64,000 bases of DNA from Flavobacterium frigidarium DSM 17623 (GTDB lineage: Bacteria > Bacteroidota > Bacteroidia > Flavobacteriales > Flavobacteriaceae), in assembly GCF_000425505.1 (NCBI RefSeq), contig NZ_AUDO01000008.1, forward strand, positions 124,001-188,000. The letters run 5' to 3'. The position numbers were made by a program, and so were the translations under genes. Shown here one piece after another: positions 51,977 to 63,000 of the stretch (position 1 is its first letter; the number at the start of each line of letters is the position of its first letter). The notes beneath the pieces were generated by a model that was not told the origin of the DNA, ran no database searches, and saw only the letters and a list, made by a program, of their open reading frames with translations.

Positions 51977-53494
51977 ATGAAACTGATAAGTTTTAAACAA
52001 TCAATAGTTGCTTTAGGAGTGGTACTGACTTTTGGGTCGTGTGATACTGACGAGAAATTAGAAGTACAAGGTGACGGAGTCGTACTAGAAACAGCATTTT
52101 ATAGAAACGAGACTGAAGCTTACTCAGGTTTAGTTGCAGCCTATGATAAGGTTGGGAAGTTTGCAGGTTCAATGGAAACAGCGCCTTTATTATTTTTGAA
52201 TTCTGCTTCAGATGATTTTTATGCAGGAGGTGGTAACTCTGGAGATCAGCCAGGTTTGCAAGTAGCTTCAAATTATACCGTAAGCCAATTCAATATACCG
52301 CCAGCGATTTGGGCAAATTATTACCAAGGTGTTTTTAGATGTAATGTAATGATTCAAAAATTGCCTGAAGTTGATATGGATACAACTAAAAAAGCTAGAT
52401 TCATGGCAGAAGTAAAAACGTTAAGAGCATATTACTATTTTGATTTGGTTCGAATGTTCAAAAATGTACCCCTAATAGTAGTGCCATTGAGTAAAGCAGA
52501 AGTTCCTAATGTTATGCAAGCTAAACCAGAAGAAATATATGTTCAAATGGAAAAGGATTTAAATGAAGCGATAAATGACTTGCCTGTTACACTTGCTACA
52601 ACTGAATCTGGTAGATTTTCTAAAGGTGCTGCGATAGCACTTTTAGGAAAAGTATATTTGTATAATAATAAAAAAGCAGAAGCTGCTACAGAATTTGCTA
52701 AGATTAATGGTACACCTGGATCTACAAGTAGCTACGGTTATAAATTGATGCCGGCATATGCTGATTTGTGGAATCATGCAAACAAGTTCAATACAGAATC
52801 AATTTTTGAAATTGCATATTCTGATAAGTCTAATGCTGACTGGGGAAATTTCGAACTAGGAAATGATGAAGGAAACGTCGCAGCACAATTAATGGGGATT
52901 AGAGATTACTCTAGAACAAGCACTGGACTCGCTGCGGGTTTACCTGATTATATTAATGGGTGGGGATTTATTACAGCTACAACTGACTTAGCTAATGTTC
53001 TAAAAACAGATCCTCGTTTTGCATCTACAATTTTCGATGCAAAAGCAGAAAGAGCAGCTGGCCGAATTACTTATACAGATAGTTATAATGAAACGGGCTA
53101 TCACTTTATAAAGTACGCGGCAGTTAATGAAGATATCAAAGCAGCAAATCCATTCTTGAATTTTTCTATTAATACCTACATTATCCGTCTTGCAGATACC
53201 TATTTGATGGAAGCAGAAGCATTAAATGGAAGCGGAGCTAGAGCTCAAGCACTTCTTGACGCTGTAAGAGCTAGAGTTGGCTTGCCATCAGTACCGGTTT
53301 CTATGACGGCGATAATGAATGAAAGAAGATTAGAGTTAGCAGGAGAAGGGCACCGCTGGTACGATTTAGTGAGAACAGGTCAAGCTGCTGCTAAATTAGC
53401 TTTCAAAGGTTTTACTGCAAATAAAAATGAAATCATGCCCATACCATATAGTGAATTCAATAACACTAAAATGGTTCAAAATCCTGGCTATTAA
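51977..53494 (+). CDS. RagB/SusD family outer membrane lipoprotein (SusD2)
   Basis: This 505-residue lipoprotein binds the glycan over SusC2. The signal peptide ends in the lipobox 'FGSC' (Cys at residue 23). 'ETEAYSGLVAAYDKVGKF', 'AEVKTLRAYYYFDLVRMFKNVPLIVVPL' and the C-terminal 'MNERRLELAGEGHRWYDLVRTG' are the expected family blocks, and the end 'MVQNPGY' is typical. It lies 18 bp after susC2. A hairpin between it and the GH30 gene could lower expression of the enzymes relative to the transporter. Confidence 0.95.
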   Translation: MKLISFKQSIVALGVVLTFGSCDTDEKLEVQGDGVVLETAFYRNETEAYSGLVAAYDKVGKFAGSMETAPLLFLNSASDDFYAGGGNSGDQPGLQVASNYTVSQFNIPPAIWANYYQGVFRCNVMIQKLPEVDMDTTKKARFMAEVKTLRAYYYFDLVRMFKNVPLIVVPLSKAEVPNVMQAKPEEIYVQMEKDLNEAINDLPVTLATTESGRFSKGAAIALLGKVYLYNNKKAEAATEFAKINGTPGSTSSYGYKLMPAYADLWNHANKFNTESIFEIAYSDKSNADWGNFELGNDEGNVAAQLMGIRDYSRTSTGLAAGLPDYINGWGFITATTDLANVLKTDPRFASTIFDAKAERAAGRITYTDSYNETGYHFIKYAAVNEDIKAANPFLNFSINTYIIRLADTYLMEAEALNGSGARAQALLDAVRARVGLPSVPVSMTAIMNERRLELAGEGHRWYDLVRTGQAAAKLAFKGFTANKNEIMPIPYSEFNNTKMVQNPGY

Positions 53495-53531
53495 TTTGAA
53501 TGGTGATAGAACAGCATAATTCAATTGATTG

Positions 53532-53567
53532 AAAACAGTTCATATTGACTATAATATGGGCTGTTTT
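53532..53567 (+). terminator. Hairpin between susD2 and the GH30 gene
   Basis: AAAACAGTTCATATT pairs with AATATGGGCTGTTTT with two G-U pairs. The T-run is only four long, so partial termination is more likely than a full stop. Confidence 0.55.
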
Positions 53568-53646
53568 ACAATCGAGTACGATATAGTATGTCTAAATTTT
53601 AAAAAGCAAACTATTAGGAAAACGATAATATTTTAAACACAAATAG

Positions 53647-55086
53647 ATGAAAATTATTAAATATACTCTGGGCGTACTTCTATTTTCTGTTACCGCTTTT
53701 GCACAATCTCAGAATGAAAAGAAACCCGCAAAAATTAAGATATACACTACTGCAGAGAATACTACCTTAAAATTGACACAAACTGACGATGTGTTTTTTT
53801 CGAAAGGAAAGCAACCGCTTGAAATAGAAACATCAATTGTAGTTGAGCCAAAAAAGACTTTTCAGACTTTTCTTGGTATAGGAGGTGCGATAACAGATGC
53901 CAGTGCTGAGGTATTTGCAAAATTACCTAAGGACAAACAGAAAGAATTTTTAAACGCTTACTATAGCAAAGAAAACGGAATAGGATATTCATTATTAAGA
54001 ACGACGATTCATAGTTCTGATTTTAGTTCAGAAAGCTATACGTACATTAAAGAAGGTGATAAAGATTTAAAAAGTTTTTCAATTGCACACGATCAAAAAT
54101 ATAAAATTCCGTTGATTAAGCAAGCCATAAAAACGGCCGGAGGAAAGCTTACAACTTATGCTTCTCCATGGAGTCCACCAGCATTTATGAAAAACACAAA
54201 TAATATGCTTCAAGGCGGCAGTCTTTTACCAGAGTTTTACCAAGCTTGGGCAAATTATTATGCAAAATTCATTAAAGCTTACGAGAAGGAAGGCATGCCA
54301 ATCTGGGGCTTGACAATACAAAACGAACCTATGGCAAAGCAAACATGGGAATCTAATATTTATACAGCCGGTCAAGAAAGAGATTTTTTAAAAAATTATT
54401 TAGGACCAACGTTGAAAAAGGAAGGGCTAGCAGATAAAAATATTGTTATTTGGGATCACAATAGAGATTTGATGTATGAGAGGGCAAACACGATATTATC
54501 TGATCCAGATGCAGCACAATATGTATGGGGAACAGGATTTCATTGGTATGAAAATTGGTCAGGGGGAGAGCAAATGTTTGATAATGTGCGCAAGGTTTAT
54601 GAAGCTTATCCTGATAAAAAATTATTATTTACTGAAGGTTGCGTCGAAAAATTTGATGCAAATAAATACCAGTTTTGGCCTAACGCTGAAAGATATGGAA
54701 AAGCAATGATTAATGATTTTAATAACGGAACTGTAGGCTGGACGGATTGGAATATTTTGCTTGATCAAAACGGAGGTCCTAACCACGTAGGGAATTTTTG
54801 TTTTGCACCAATTCACGCTGACACTAATTCAGGAAAACTAATTTATACGCCATCGTATTTTTACATAGGTCATTTTTCAAAGTTTATTCATGCTGATGCC
54901 AAGAGAATTAGTTCTGCAGTGAGTAGAAGTAATATAGTAAGTACTTCGTTTTTAAATACAGATGGATCATTGGTAACTGTTGTAATGAATGATTCTGATC
55001 AAGATGTGGCATATAGTTTAATGGTGGCAACTGATAAAGCCGAGGTTATTATTCCGGCCCATGCAATACAAACGCTCATTTATTAA
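53647..55086 (+). CDS. Glycoside hydrolase family 30
   Basis: This 479-residue exported enzyme (signal peptide ending 'TAFAQ') is a retaining GH30 hydrolase with a TIM barrel and a beta side-domain. The acid/base E227 is in 'GLTIQNEPMAKQTWES' and the nucleophile E330 in 'LLFTEGCVEKF'. 'TFLGIGGAITDASAEVF' (about 74-90) and 'YASPWSPPAFMK' (about 171-182) are typical. GH30 members with these motifs include beta-glucosidases and beta-1,6-glucanases. With GH3 and SusCD, a beta-glucan with beta-1,6 links is a sensible guess. The subfamily cannot be settled by eye. Confidence 0.93.
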   Translation: MKIIKYTLGVLLFSVTAFAQSQNEKKPAKIKIYTTAENTTLKLTQTDDVFFSKGKQPLEIETSIVVEPKKTFQTFLGIGGAITDASAEVFAKLPKDKQKEFLNAYYSKENGIGYSLLRTTIHSSDFSSESYTYIKEGDKDLKSFSIAHDQKYKIPLIKQAIKTAGGKLTTYASPWSPPAFMKNTNNMLQGGSLLPEFYQAWANYYAKFIKAYEKEGMPIWGLTIQNEPMAKQTWESNIYTAGQERDFLKNYLGPTLKKEGLADKNIVIWDHNRDLMYERANTILSDPDAAQYVWGTGFHWYENWSGGEQMFDNVRKVYEAYPDKKLLFTEGCVEKFDANKYQFWPNAERYGKAMINDFNNGTVGWTDWNILLDQNGGPNHVGNFCFAPIHADTNSGKLIYTPSYFYIGHFSKFIHADAKRISSAVSRSNIVSTSFLNTDGSLVTVVMNDSDQDVAYSLMVATDKAEVIIPAHAIQTLIY

Positions 55087-55128
55087 GAAAGATTAGCTTT
55101 TGCGAAAGCATAATATTTAAAATTGAAT

Positions 55129-57393
55129 ATGAAAAAAATAGTAATGATTATGGCTCTTTTTTCATTGTCGGCGGCAGTGAATAGCCAAGATATAAAAATG
55201 AGCAACTCCACAATAGACAATAAGGTAAAGGCTTTATTGTCTAAAATGAGTAATGAAGAGAAAGTAGGGCAGATGACTCAAATTACAGTCACTAATTTTG
55301 AAGTGACGGGAAGGAAAGGAGTTATTGATGCTGCTAAATTAAAAGAAGGAATTCAAAAATACCACATTGGGTCCATTTTAAATGTGCCAAATCCCGGTGC
55401 TCCCACTGTAAAGAGATGGAGAGAGGTGATTGCAACGATTAGCGATGAAGCTAATAAAACGCGCTTGAAAATTCCTGTTCTTTATGGAATCGATGCTATT
55501 CATGGAGCAAGTTATACTCAAGGGGCAACTTTGTTTCCACAACAAATAGGGTTGGCAGCAACTTTTAATACTGAGTTGGTCAAAGAAGGAGCTCAAATTT
55601 CAGCTTATGAAACTCGTGCTTCTTCACTTCCTTGGGTTTTTTCACCTGATTTAGATTTTCCAAGAAATCCAGCATGGTCAAGAATGTGGGAGACTTTTGG
55701 AGAGGATGTTTATTTATCTTCAAAAATGGCTGTAGCATTAGTGCAAGGTTTTGAAGGTGATGGAGTGGGATCTAAATATCAAGTAGCCTCGTGCATGAAG
55801 CATTATATCGGTTACGGAAGCACCACTACAGGAAAAGACCGCACACCTAGTATAATTCCTGAGAGAATCTTGCGTCAGTACGATTTAACAATTTATGAAG
55901 CTGCAATCAAAGCAGGGGCAAAAAGTGTTATGGTAAGTTCGGGTGAAATAAATGGTACTCCAGTCCACGCAAGTAAGTATTTAATCACTGATGTTTTAAA
56001 AAACGAACTAGGTTTTGCAGGAGTGGTGGTAACTGACTGGAAGGATATTATTTATTTGTACACTCGTCACAAAGTGGCGGAGTCTAATAGAGATGCAGTT
56101 AAAATTGCAGTAATGGCAGGTATTGATATGAGTATGGTCCCTGAGGACTTTACATTTTATACTGATTTGTTAGATTTAGTAAATAAAGGTGAAGTGCCTA
56201 TGTCTCGCATAGACGATGCAGTTTCCCGAATTTTAAAAATGAAGTTTGAGCTAAATTTATTCGAAAATACTGTAGCTAACCCTAAAGATTATCCTGATTT
56301 TGGTAGTGACAAACACATCCAAAAAGCCTATGAAACAGCAGCAGAGTCAATTACTTTGTTGAAAAATAAAGAATCAGTTTTGCCACTTAACAAAAATGAG
56401 AAAATCTTAGTTACAGGCGCTACTGCAAATAGTATGAAGTATTTAAATGGTGGGTGGTCGTACACTTGGCAAGGAGAGAATTCAGATACTTACGCAGCAG
56501 ATAAATTTACGATATTAGAAGCTTTTCAAAACAAAATAGGCAAAGAGAATGTACTTTATACAGCTGGCGCCGACTTAGAAATCGAGAACAATGAAGAAAT
56601 TGCGAAGGCGGTAGTGCTTGCAAAACAAGCCTCTAAAATTGTTTTGTGTTTAGGGGAAAAAAATTATACCGAAACACCCGGGGATATTAGTAATATATAC
56701 ATGAGTGATTCGCAAATAAAATTAGCTTTGGCTTTAGCCAAATTAGACAAGCCAATTATCTTAATTTTGAATGAAGGCCGTCCAAGATTGATTAGTGATT
56801 TTGAATCAAAAATGAATGCGGTCATTCAATGTTACCTTCCCGGAAACGAAGGAGCAAGGGCTTTAGTAGATATAGTTTACGGAGATGTAAATCCAAGCGG
56901 AAGATTGCCTTATAATTACCCAAGATATCCAAATTCATTAGAAAAATACAATAGAAAATATACCGAAAGTATATCAGAAGGTGAGCAAAATGACGATGCC
57001 AAATATGAAAAAAGTTATTTGCCACAATATGAATTTGGTACAGGATTATCCTATACCACTTTCAAATACAGCAATATAAAAATTGATAAAAAAGAGATTA
57101 GCAGTTCAGATGAAATTACAGTTTCTGTTGATATAACTAATTCTGGTTCTAAAGAAGGAAAAGAAAGTGTTTTATTGTATCTATCAGATAATGTAGCTTC
57201 TATAACACCAGAGTTTAAGTCACTAAAACGTTTTGAAAAAGTGAATTTAGCGCCAAGCGAAACTAAAACAATTACGTTTACTTTAACTCCACAAGATTTG
57301 AAATTTGTAAATAATGATTTAAAATGGATTTCTGAAAAAGGAACATATACTATTCAAATAGGAGATCAAAAAGTTGATTTTTTATTACAATAA
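55129..57393 (+). CDS. Glycoside hydrolase family 3 (BglX-like beta-glucosidase)
   Basis: Read from the ATG at 55129 (MKKIVMIMALFSLSAAVNSQ, a signal peptide) this is 754 residues. The TTG at 55123, two codons earlier, is less likely. The nucleophile D303 is in 'GVVVTDWKD', and 'MKHYIGYGSTTTGKDRTP' is the KH substrate-binding segment. The C-terminal alpha/beta sandwich and fibronectin-III-like domain ('FGTGLSYTTFKYSNIKI' onwards, about 640-754) are complete. The protein would release glucose, or a related sugar, from oligosaccharide ends in the periplasm. It ends the susC2 transcription unit. Confidence 0.94.
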   Translation: MKKIVMIMALFSLSAAVNSQDIKMSNSTIDNKVKALLSKMSNEEKVGQMTQITVTNFEVTGRKGVIDAAKLKEGIQKYHIGSILNVPNPGAPTVKRWREVIATISDEANKTRLKIPVLYGIDAIHGASYTQGATLFPQQIGLAATFNTELVKEGAQISAYETRASSLPWVFSPDLDFPRNPAWSRMWETFGEDVYLSSKMAVALVQGFEGDGVGSKYQVASCMKHYIGYGSTTTGKDRTPSIIPERILRQYDLTIYEAAIKAGAKSVMVSSGEINGTPVHASKYLITDVLKNELGFAGVVVTDWKDIIYLYTRHKVAESNRDAVKIAVMAGIDMSMVPEDFTFYTDLLDLVNKGEVPMSRIDDAVSRILKMKFELNLFENTVANPKDYPDFGSDKHIQKAYETAAESITLLKNKESVLPLNKNEKILVTGATANSMKYLNGGWSYTWQGENSDTYAADKFTILEAFQNKIGKENVLYTAGADLEIENNEEIAKAVVLAKQASKIVLCLGEKNYTETPGDISNIYMSDSQIKLALALAKLDKPIILILNEGRPRLISDFESKMNAVIQCYLPGNEGARALVDIVYGDVNPSGRLPYNYPRYPNSLEKYNRKYTESISEGEQNDDAKYEKSYLPQYEFGTGLSYTTFKYSNIKIDKKEISSSDEITVSVDITNSGSKEGKESVLLYLSDNVASITPEFKSLKRFEKVNLAPSETKTITFTLTPQDLKFVNNDLKWISEKGTYTIQIGDQKVDFLLQ

Positions 57394-57433
57394 GGCGTTT
57401 AGCTTAGAATAATTATGGTTTTGTTTTTTGTGA

Positions 57434-57465
57434 AAAAGGGTTTGACAATAATGTCAAACCCTTTT
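57434..57465. terminator. Bidirectional terminator between GH3 and the convergent hydrolase gene
   Basis: AAAAGGGTTTGACA pairs perfectly with TGTCAAACCCTTTT around ATAA. It separates the two converging SusCD systems. Confidence 0.9.
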
Positions 57466-57485
57466 GATTTTGGTATAGTATAGTT

Positions 57486-58568
57486 CTATTTTGCCACTCC
57501 CGGTATTTCATTAGCAATAGGATGATTTGCTTCAAAAGTGTACCCCATTATTTTGGACATAGTTTGCGCAAATTGATTTTGGTACAATTGATTTTCATTT
57601 TTCATTTCACCCTTAGCTTCAATTTGTGGTCCCATAGTAGCAAACCAAATTTCGCTAGCATCTTTTATATGCGGACCATGACTTGTCCATTCTGCTTTTA
57701 TGATATCTCCACGTCCGTGATCTGTGGTGAATACTAATGCCGTTTTTCCTTTGTATTGTGGATCACTTTCTACAAAATCCCAAATTTCCTTAATCCAAGC
57801 ATCTACTTGATGCGCAGCATCTAAGTACGAACGGTAAAAACCATAATGTGCCCACTCATCTGTTTCACCGTAGGAAATATATAGGACGCGAGGTTTGTTG
57901 GTTTTCAATTCTTCTAATGCGCCATAATGCGTAAACACATCCAAACATTCTTCTTCATGAAAAGGTTTGAAAGAATCGGTGCGCATGGAATTGATTAGTT
58001 TTTGTCTTTCATTTGGCGTTTTACCTCCCACATTATCAAAGGCAGATACCACTGGGAAACCAGCTCTTTTTTCATTCAAAATGTTATCAAAAGCATCCCA
58101 AGCACCATAAGCTGCAACTTTTCCTTTTATCTTTGGTTGTTTGTTCAGGAATTCTAAAACAGTAATATTGGGATTAACAGGATACTTATTTGAATTGATC
58201 AATGTGTCTGCATAACCCGTCATGATTTCGTTATACCCAGGATAGCTAAACCAGTACGGATTGGCGTTATTAACTTTGTTTCCTAAGTTTCTGTTGCCAT
58301 AAATTTGTCCTTTTTTTGCCAAAACGGACCACATAAAAGGCATTAGTTTTTCTCTGCGTTCCTTTGGGGTCTCGGCCCAATATTTTTTATAAATATAGCT
58401 GCTGTCGTTTTGATTGAATTTTTTGTCTCTGGCGAGCGTTTCATCCATCCCATTAAAAGCTTCTTGCCATCTAAAACCGTCAGTGGTAATTATAATGATG
58501 TTTTCTGCTTTTTGAGCTTGAGCTATTGTACCGCAAGCAAGTAATAGTATTATAATTATTCTTTTCAT
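57486..58568 (-). CDS. Alkaline phosphatase superfamily exported hydrolase
   Basis: This 360-residue protein has a signal peptide (MKRIIIILLLACGTIAQAQ). It has a type I phosphodiesterase/AlkP-like core: D30 in 'IIITTDGFRWQEAFNG', the probable nucleophile S108 in 'WFSYPGYNEIMTG', 'YISYGETDEWAHYG' (Asp and His), 'FTTDHGRGD' and 'WTSHGPHI'. The 'FSYPGYNE' alignment resembles the nucleophile strand of phosphodiesterases, with Ser where Thr is usual; this is inference. It lies 13 bp after susD3, so it is the only enzyme of that operon. It may act on a phosphate or sulphate ester of the imported substrate. Confidence 0.82.
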   Translation of the reverse strand: MKRIIIILLLACGTIAQAQKAENIIIITTDGFRWQEAFNGMDETLARDKKFNQNDSSYIYKKYWAETPKERREKLMPFMWSVLAKKGQIYGNRNLGNKVNNANPYWFSYPGYNEIMTGYADTLINSNKYPVNPNITVLEFLNKQPKIKGKVAAYGAWDAFDNILNEKRAGFPVVSAFDNVGGKTPNERQKLINSMRTDSFKPFHEEECLDVFTHYGALEELKTNKPRVLYISYGETDEWAHYGFYRSYLDAAHQVDAWIKEIWDFVESDPQYKGKTALVFTTDHGRGDIIKAEWTSHGPHIKDASEIWFATMGPQIEAKGEMKNENQLYQNQFAQTMSKIMGYTFEANHPIANEIPGVAK

Positions 58569-58581
58569 TTTCTTATTTTAT

Positions 58582-59991
58582 TTAAAATTTATCCCACCAT
58601 ACTTTAGCATTAATATCATCTGTTCCTCCTAATTTTTGCAGTGCAGCACTGTTGTTTTGTGCATTTACAGATTGCTCTAAACTAGGGTACATGATACGTC
58701 TTGGAACTTTATTACCGTTTTTTGACCCTGGACCTGCTTGAATAAAACTAGGTTTGCCTGTTCTTTTCCAATCAAACCAAGATTCGGTTCCAGTATGATA
58801 CAATGCCAACCATTTTTGAGTGTACAAAACTTCAGTTGTCGCGCTATATGGTGCGGTTGTCGTCAAGTAATCAGCTGGCATAACCATATTCCACTGTTTG
58901 AATGATCCTTCAACTGCTGCGTTGTAATAGGTTTGCGCTGATCCTGCAGTAATTAAATTGCGTTGACTTGCTTCGGCTAGTAAAAAGTTTAACTCACTAT
59001 AAGTCATAAAAAGTGCTGCGATTTTTGTTTTGGTATAAAAATAATCTTCGGCTCTTCTTGAGTAGTTTGTTGGCTCGCCAATTTGGTCTAAAGTCAATCC
59101 TGGCTGCAATCCCAATTGGTTGGTAGATCCCGCAATAGGATCAATCCACTCGGCAAGTCTTGGGTCATTGTTAGCGATCAAAGTGTTTACCAAATTTGTT
59201 GTTGGGATAACAATATTATAACCATATAGTCTATTAATTCCATCACTCATAGGTGAAATATTAGGAAAACTTCCCGAATAAAAATAAGCAGCATTATCAG
59301 CGTTCGATGCAAATAAAGGGTATTGTGCAGGCTTAGAGATAATTTCGTTCAATTTTGCACTCACATTTATTTTATTCGAAATACGCATCAATAACCTTAT
59401 GTGCAGCGAATTGGCAAATTTTTTCCATTTCAACATGTCACCGTTGAATAAATTATCACCTTCTACTTTTAGCTTGGTATCGATGATCGCATTTGCATTA
59501 TCAAGGTTTAAAAGTAATTGCGTGTATATTTCTTCTTGTGTATCGTATTTTGGTTTCAAATTTCCTTCTTCGCCTTTTGACGCTTCAGAGTAAGGTGCAT
59601 CTCCATAAGCATCTGTGATCACTTGCATGGTATATGTTTCTAGAATCAAACTGATGGCTTCGTAATTCTTATCTTGTAGCAACAAGGCTTGTTTTTTAAT
59701 GTCATAAATATCATTGAGCCATTTGTACATTCCCCAAAAACGACCATCAGCGCCCCAATTGTAAACATCTAATTCATTGTACTCGTAATTACCACCATAT
59801 TGAGCCACAATATCCCCAAAATTGAATGAGTTGTTTACATTGTTATTGGCTAGGTTAAAAATCACATTAGGTAATAACTGTTTGGGTTGAGAAACTGTAG
59901 GTTGGTTTTTGTTGGTGTTGATTTCTTCAAATCCATCGGTACAGGAGATGCTTAGACCGCAGAAGAATAATAAGGTTATAAATTTTTTCAT
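58582..59991 (-). CDS. SusD/RagB-like nutrient-binding lipoprotein (SusD-like_2, SusD3)
   Basis: Read from the ATG at 59991 this is a 469-residue lipoprotein with lipobox 'SISC' (Cys at residue 17). The sequence is of the SusD-like_2 group, not the classical SusD group of the other two pairs. Landmarks are 'FEEINTNKNQPTVSQPKQLLPNVIF' at the N-terminus, 'TDAYGDAPYSEASKGEEG' (about 125-142) and 'NFLLAEASQRN' (about 340-350). The longer frame from 60015 overlaps the susC3 stop and lacks a normal signal start. It binds the substrate for SusC3. Confidence 0.9.
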   Translation of the reverse strand: MKKFITLLFFCGLSISCTDGFEEINTNKNQPTVSQPKQLLPNVIFNLANNNVNNSFNFGDIVAQYGGNYEYNELDVYNWGADGRFWGMYKWLNDIYDIKKQALLLQDKNYEAISLILETYTMQVITDAYGDAPYSEASKGEEGNLKPKYDTQEEIYTQLLLNLDNANAIIDTKLKVEGDNLFNGDMLKWKKFANSLHIRLLMRISNKINVSAKLNEIISKPAQYPLFASNADNAAYFYSGSFPNISPMSDGINRLYGYNIVIPTTNLVNTLIANNDPRLAEWIDPIAGSTNQLGLQPGLTLDQIGEPTNYSRRAEDYFYTKTKIAALFMTYSELNFLLAEASQRNLITAGSAQTYYNAAVEGSFKQWNMVMPADYLTTTAPYSATTEVLYTQKWLALYHTGTESWFDWKRTGKPSFIQAGPGSKNGNKVPRRIMYPSLEQSVNAQNNSAALQKLGGTDDINAKVWWDKF

Positions 59992-60001
59992 GATGTTTTT
60001 T

Positions 60002-63000
60002 TTAGAATGAAGCATTTAATTTGATTCCGTAATTTCTTGAAGATGGCAATTGCAATACTTCAAAACCAGGTAAAAGAGTACCGCCGCTAATGGCTTGAGT
60101 TTCGGGATCAATGTTTGGAACTTTCGTCCAAAGTGCCAAGTTGTTTCCCACTAATCCTATGCTTAAGTTTTGCATGTGCACAGCTTTAGTATATTTTGAA
60201 GATAACCTGTAATTCAAACTCACTTCTCTTAATTTTACATAAGAAGCATCAAATGAGTTGACTTCGATGTTATCTCTTCTAAAAGCGTTTGAATAATACC
60301 AGTTTTCAGCAGTCACCGAAGTTGTGTTTGGGCTGTAGGAACCATCGGTGTTTTGAACCACTCCTTGACCTATAATTCCTGTCTCTCTTCCTGGTAAGGA
60401 AACGGCTAGGATACCGCTTTCCATTCCAATTGCATTGGTCATCGAATAAATTTTACCACCACGACGCACATCAACAAGCGCATTTAAACTCAGGTTTCTG
60501 TATCTAATGTTTGTTGAAAGTCCCAACATCCAGTCTGGATTGTAGTTTCCTATTTTCTTGATTTTTGTATCTAATATTGGCGAACCAGCATTGTCATAAA
60601 CGATTTGGTTGTCTGGGCTTCTTAGGTATCCGCGTCCATACATGTCACCCATTCGCTCTCCTACACGAGCTTCAATTGTACCACCGTTAGGACCTTGAGC
60701 AATGATGTAATTGTCAATTCCGGCTGTTAATTCTTTTACTGTTCCGCGGTTACGAGTGAAATTCGCGTTAAGCGTCCATTCAAAATCAGTTGTGCGAACA
60801 GGGGTTAATCCTAATCCAATTTCGATTCCCTTATTTTGAATTTTACCTGCATTGATTACATTCGAATTAAATCCAGCTGCTTGCGAAATATCAAGACCTA
60901 CAATTTGGTTTTTAGAGTTGGTTACATAATAACTTGCATCTAGTGTGATTCTCTTCTTGAAAAATTGAGCTTCAATCCCGGCTTCATATGAAGTGGCAAT
61001 TTCAGGTTTTAGATTGCTATTTAAAATTGAAGAGGGGTTGGTCAATGTTCCAGGTAATGAACCATTGTCATAGGTTTTTACTAATCGATAAGGATCAGTA
61101 TCATTTCCTACAGAAGCGGCGTTGACTCTTACTTTTAAGAAATCTATGTTCTTATTCATTTCGAAAAAAGAAGTAGGTATAAAACTCAAAGAAGCCGAAG
61201 GATAGAAGTACGAATTGTTGTTTGCCGGTAGGGTAGAAGACCAATCGTTTCTAGCTGTAACATCTAGATACAAATAATCTTTGTATCCTATATTGGCTAG
61301 ACTGTACATACTATTGATACGTTTTTTATAAATATTTTTAGATTGAATTGGCATCACATTGATGTTTTGCAAATTGTAAATTCCGGGAATACTGATTCCT
61401 TGTCCTTCAATTTTACTTTCAGAGGTATACTGATTCATGCTATTGGCACCGTAAGAAACTTTAACACTAAAGTCACCAAAAGTGTGATCGTAACTCAATA
61501 ACATATCAGCATTATACTCTGTAAAACCTATTGTTTGTTCGCGGTACATTCCGTTGGTGTAGCGAGACGAACCTATAGGTCTGCGTGACCATCTAAAATC
61601 ATTTGAATTATCCATTCCTATCCTAGCCATAAAAGAGAAATCATCACTAATTTGGTAAGTTGAAGATATGTTTCCAAAAATCCTTACTTTCTTGAAGGCA
61701 TTGATATTTTCGTACGCAATTTTAAAAGGATTATCTCCCCATCCAAACATGCTGTTTTGTCTCACATCTTTCACTATCCAATAATCCTTTAGCCAGTCAA
61801 GGTCAACATTAGTATGATTCCACAATAAATTGTACATGATTCCTTGACTTCCGTAACCTGAAACTGGCGTGTTGTCACTAGCGCTTTTTGTGTAAGTAGC
61901 TACCGTGGCAAATTTCCATTTGTCTGAAATGTTGTAGTTAAGGTTTAAACTTATATTGTCTCTTTTTAAATTAGAATTAGGTACAATATCTTCACTAGTG
62001 GTTTTCCCGTAGCTCAATCTGAAATTTGTTTTTTCATCTGATCCAGAAATCGAAACAGTATTCGAAATCGAATTTCCCTTCCTGAAAAAGTCTTTTAAGT
62101 TGTATCTAAATTCGAAAGGTAGAACTTGACCTTCACCTACAGAATACCCTGGACTACCATTTTGAAGGATTGAAAGTCCTGAATCAAAACGAGGTCCTAA
62201 GTTGGTATCAGTACCCGGATCGTAAACTTGTTTAGAGCCTGCACCATAAACACCCTGAATCTCTGGCAAACGCAAAGCCTCGCTTGTCATAAAAGAAGAA
62301 GAGATAGAAACACCCAAACCTTTGCCTTTGCGACCAGATTTTGTGGTAATTACAATCACACCATTTGCTGCTCTAGACCCATAAAGCGCAGATGCTGCAG
62401 CACCTTTCAATACATTAACACTTTCTATATTTTCTTGATTGATTTCGGCTGCACCATTACCATAATCTGTAGGTAGATCAGTTTGCGTAGTAGGACCTCC
62501 TCCTACACCGTAAACGTTATTGTTAATCGGAATTCCATCCACAATAAATAATGGTCCGTTATTGTTAATGTTCAATGATTTGTCGCCTCTAATAGTAATT
62601 CTAGAAGAACTTGTGATTCCGTTTCCTGAGCCAGAAATTTGAACTCCCGATATTTTTCCAGAAAGATTAGAAACAAAATTGGTCGAGTTAACCTTATTGA
62701 TATCGTCTGATTTTAATTCTTGGGATGCATAACCTAGGGCACGTTTGTCTCTTTTAATACCTAGGGCAGTGACAACTACTTCACCTAGTGCTACTGAATC
62801 GTCTTGCAGAATGATATTTAATTTCTCTTGATTGGTTGCTATTGCTTCTTTAGCTGTAAAACCCACATAGCTAAAAATTAAGGTTTTTCCTTTTTCAGTT
62901 GCAATGGAGTAGCTTCCATTTGCATCAGCGATTGTACTGTTTTGGGTCCCTTGTACGAGAATGGTTGCACCTGTTAGCGGGAAGCCAGCTGAATCTGTTA

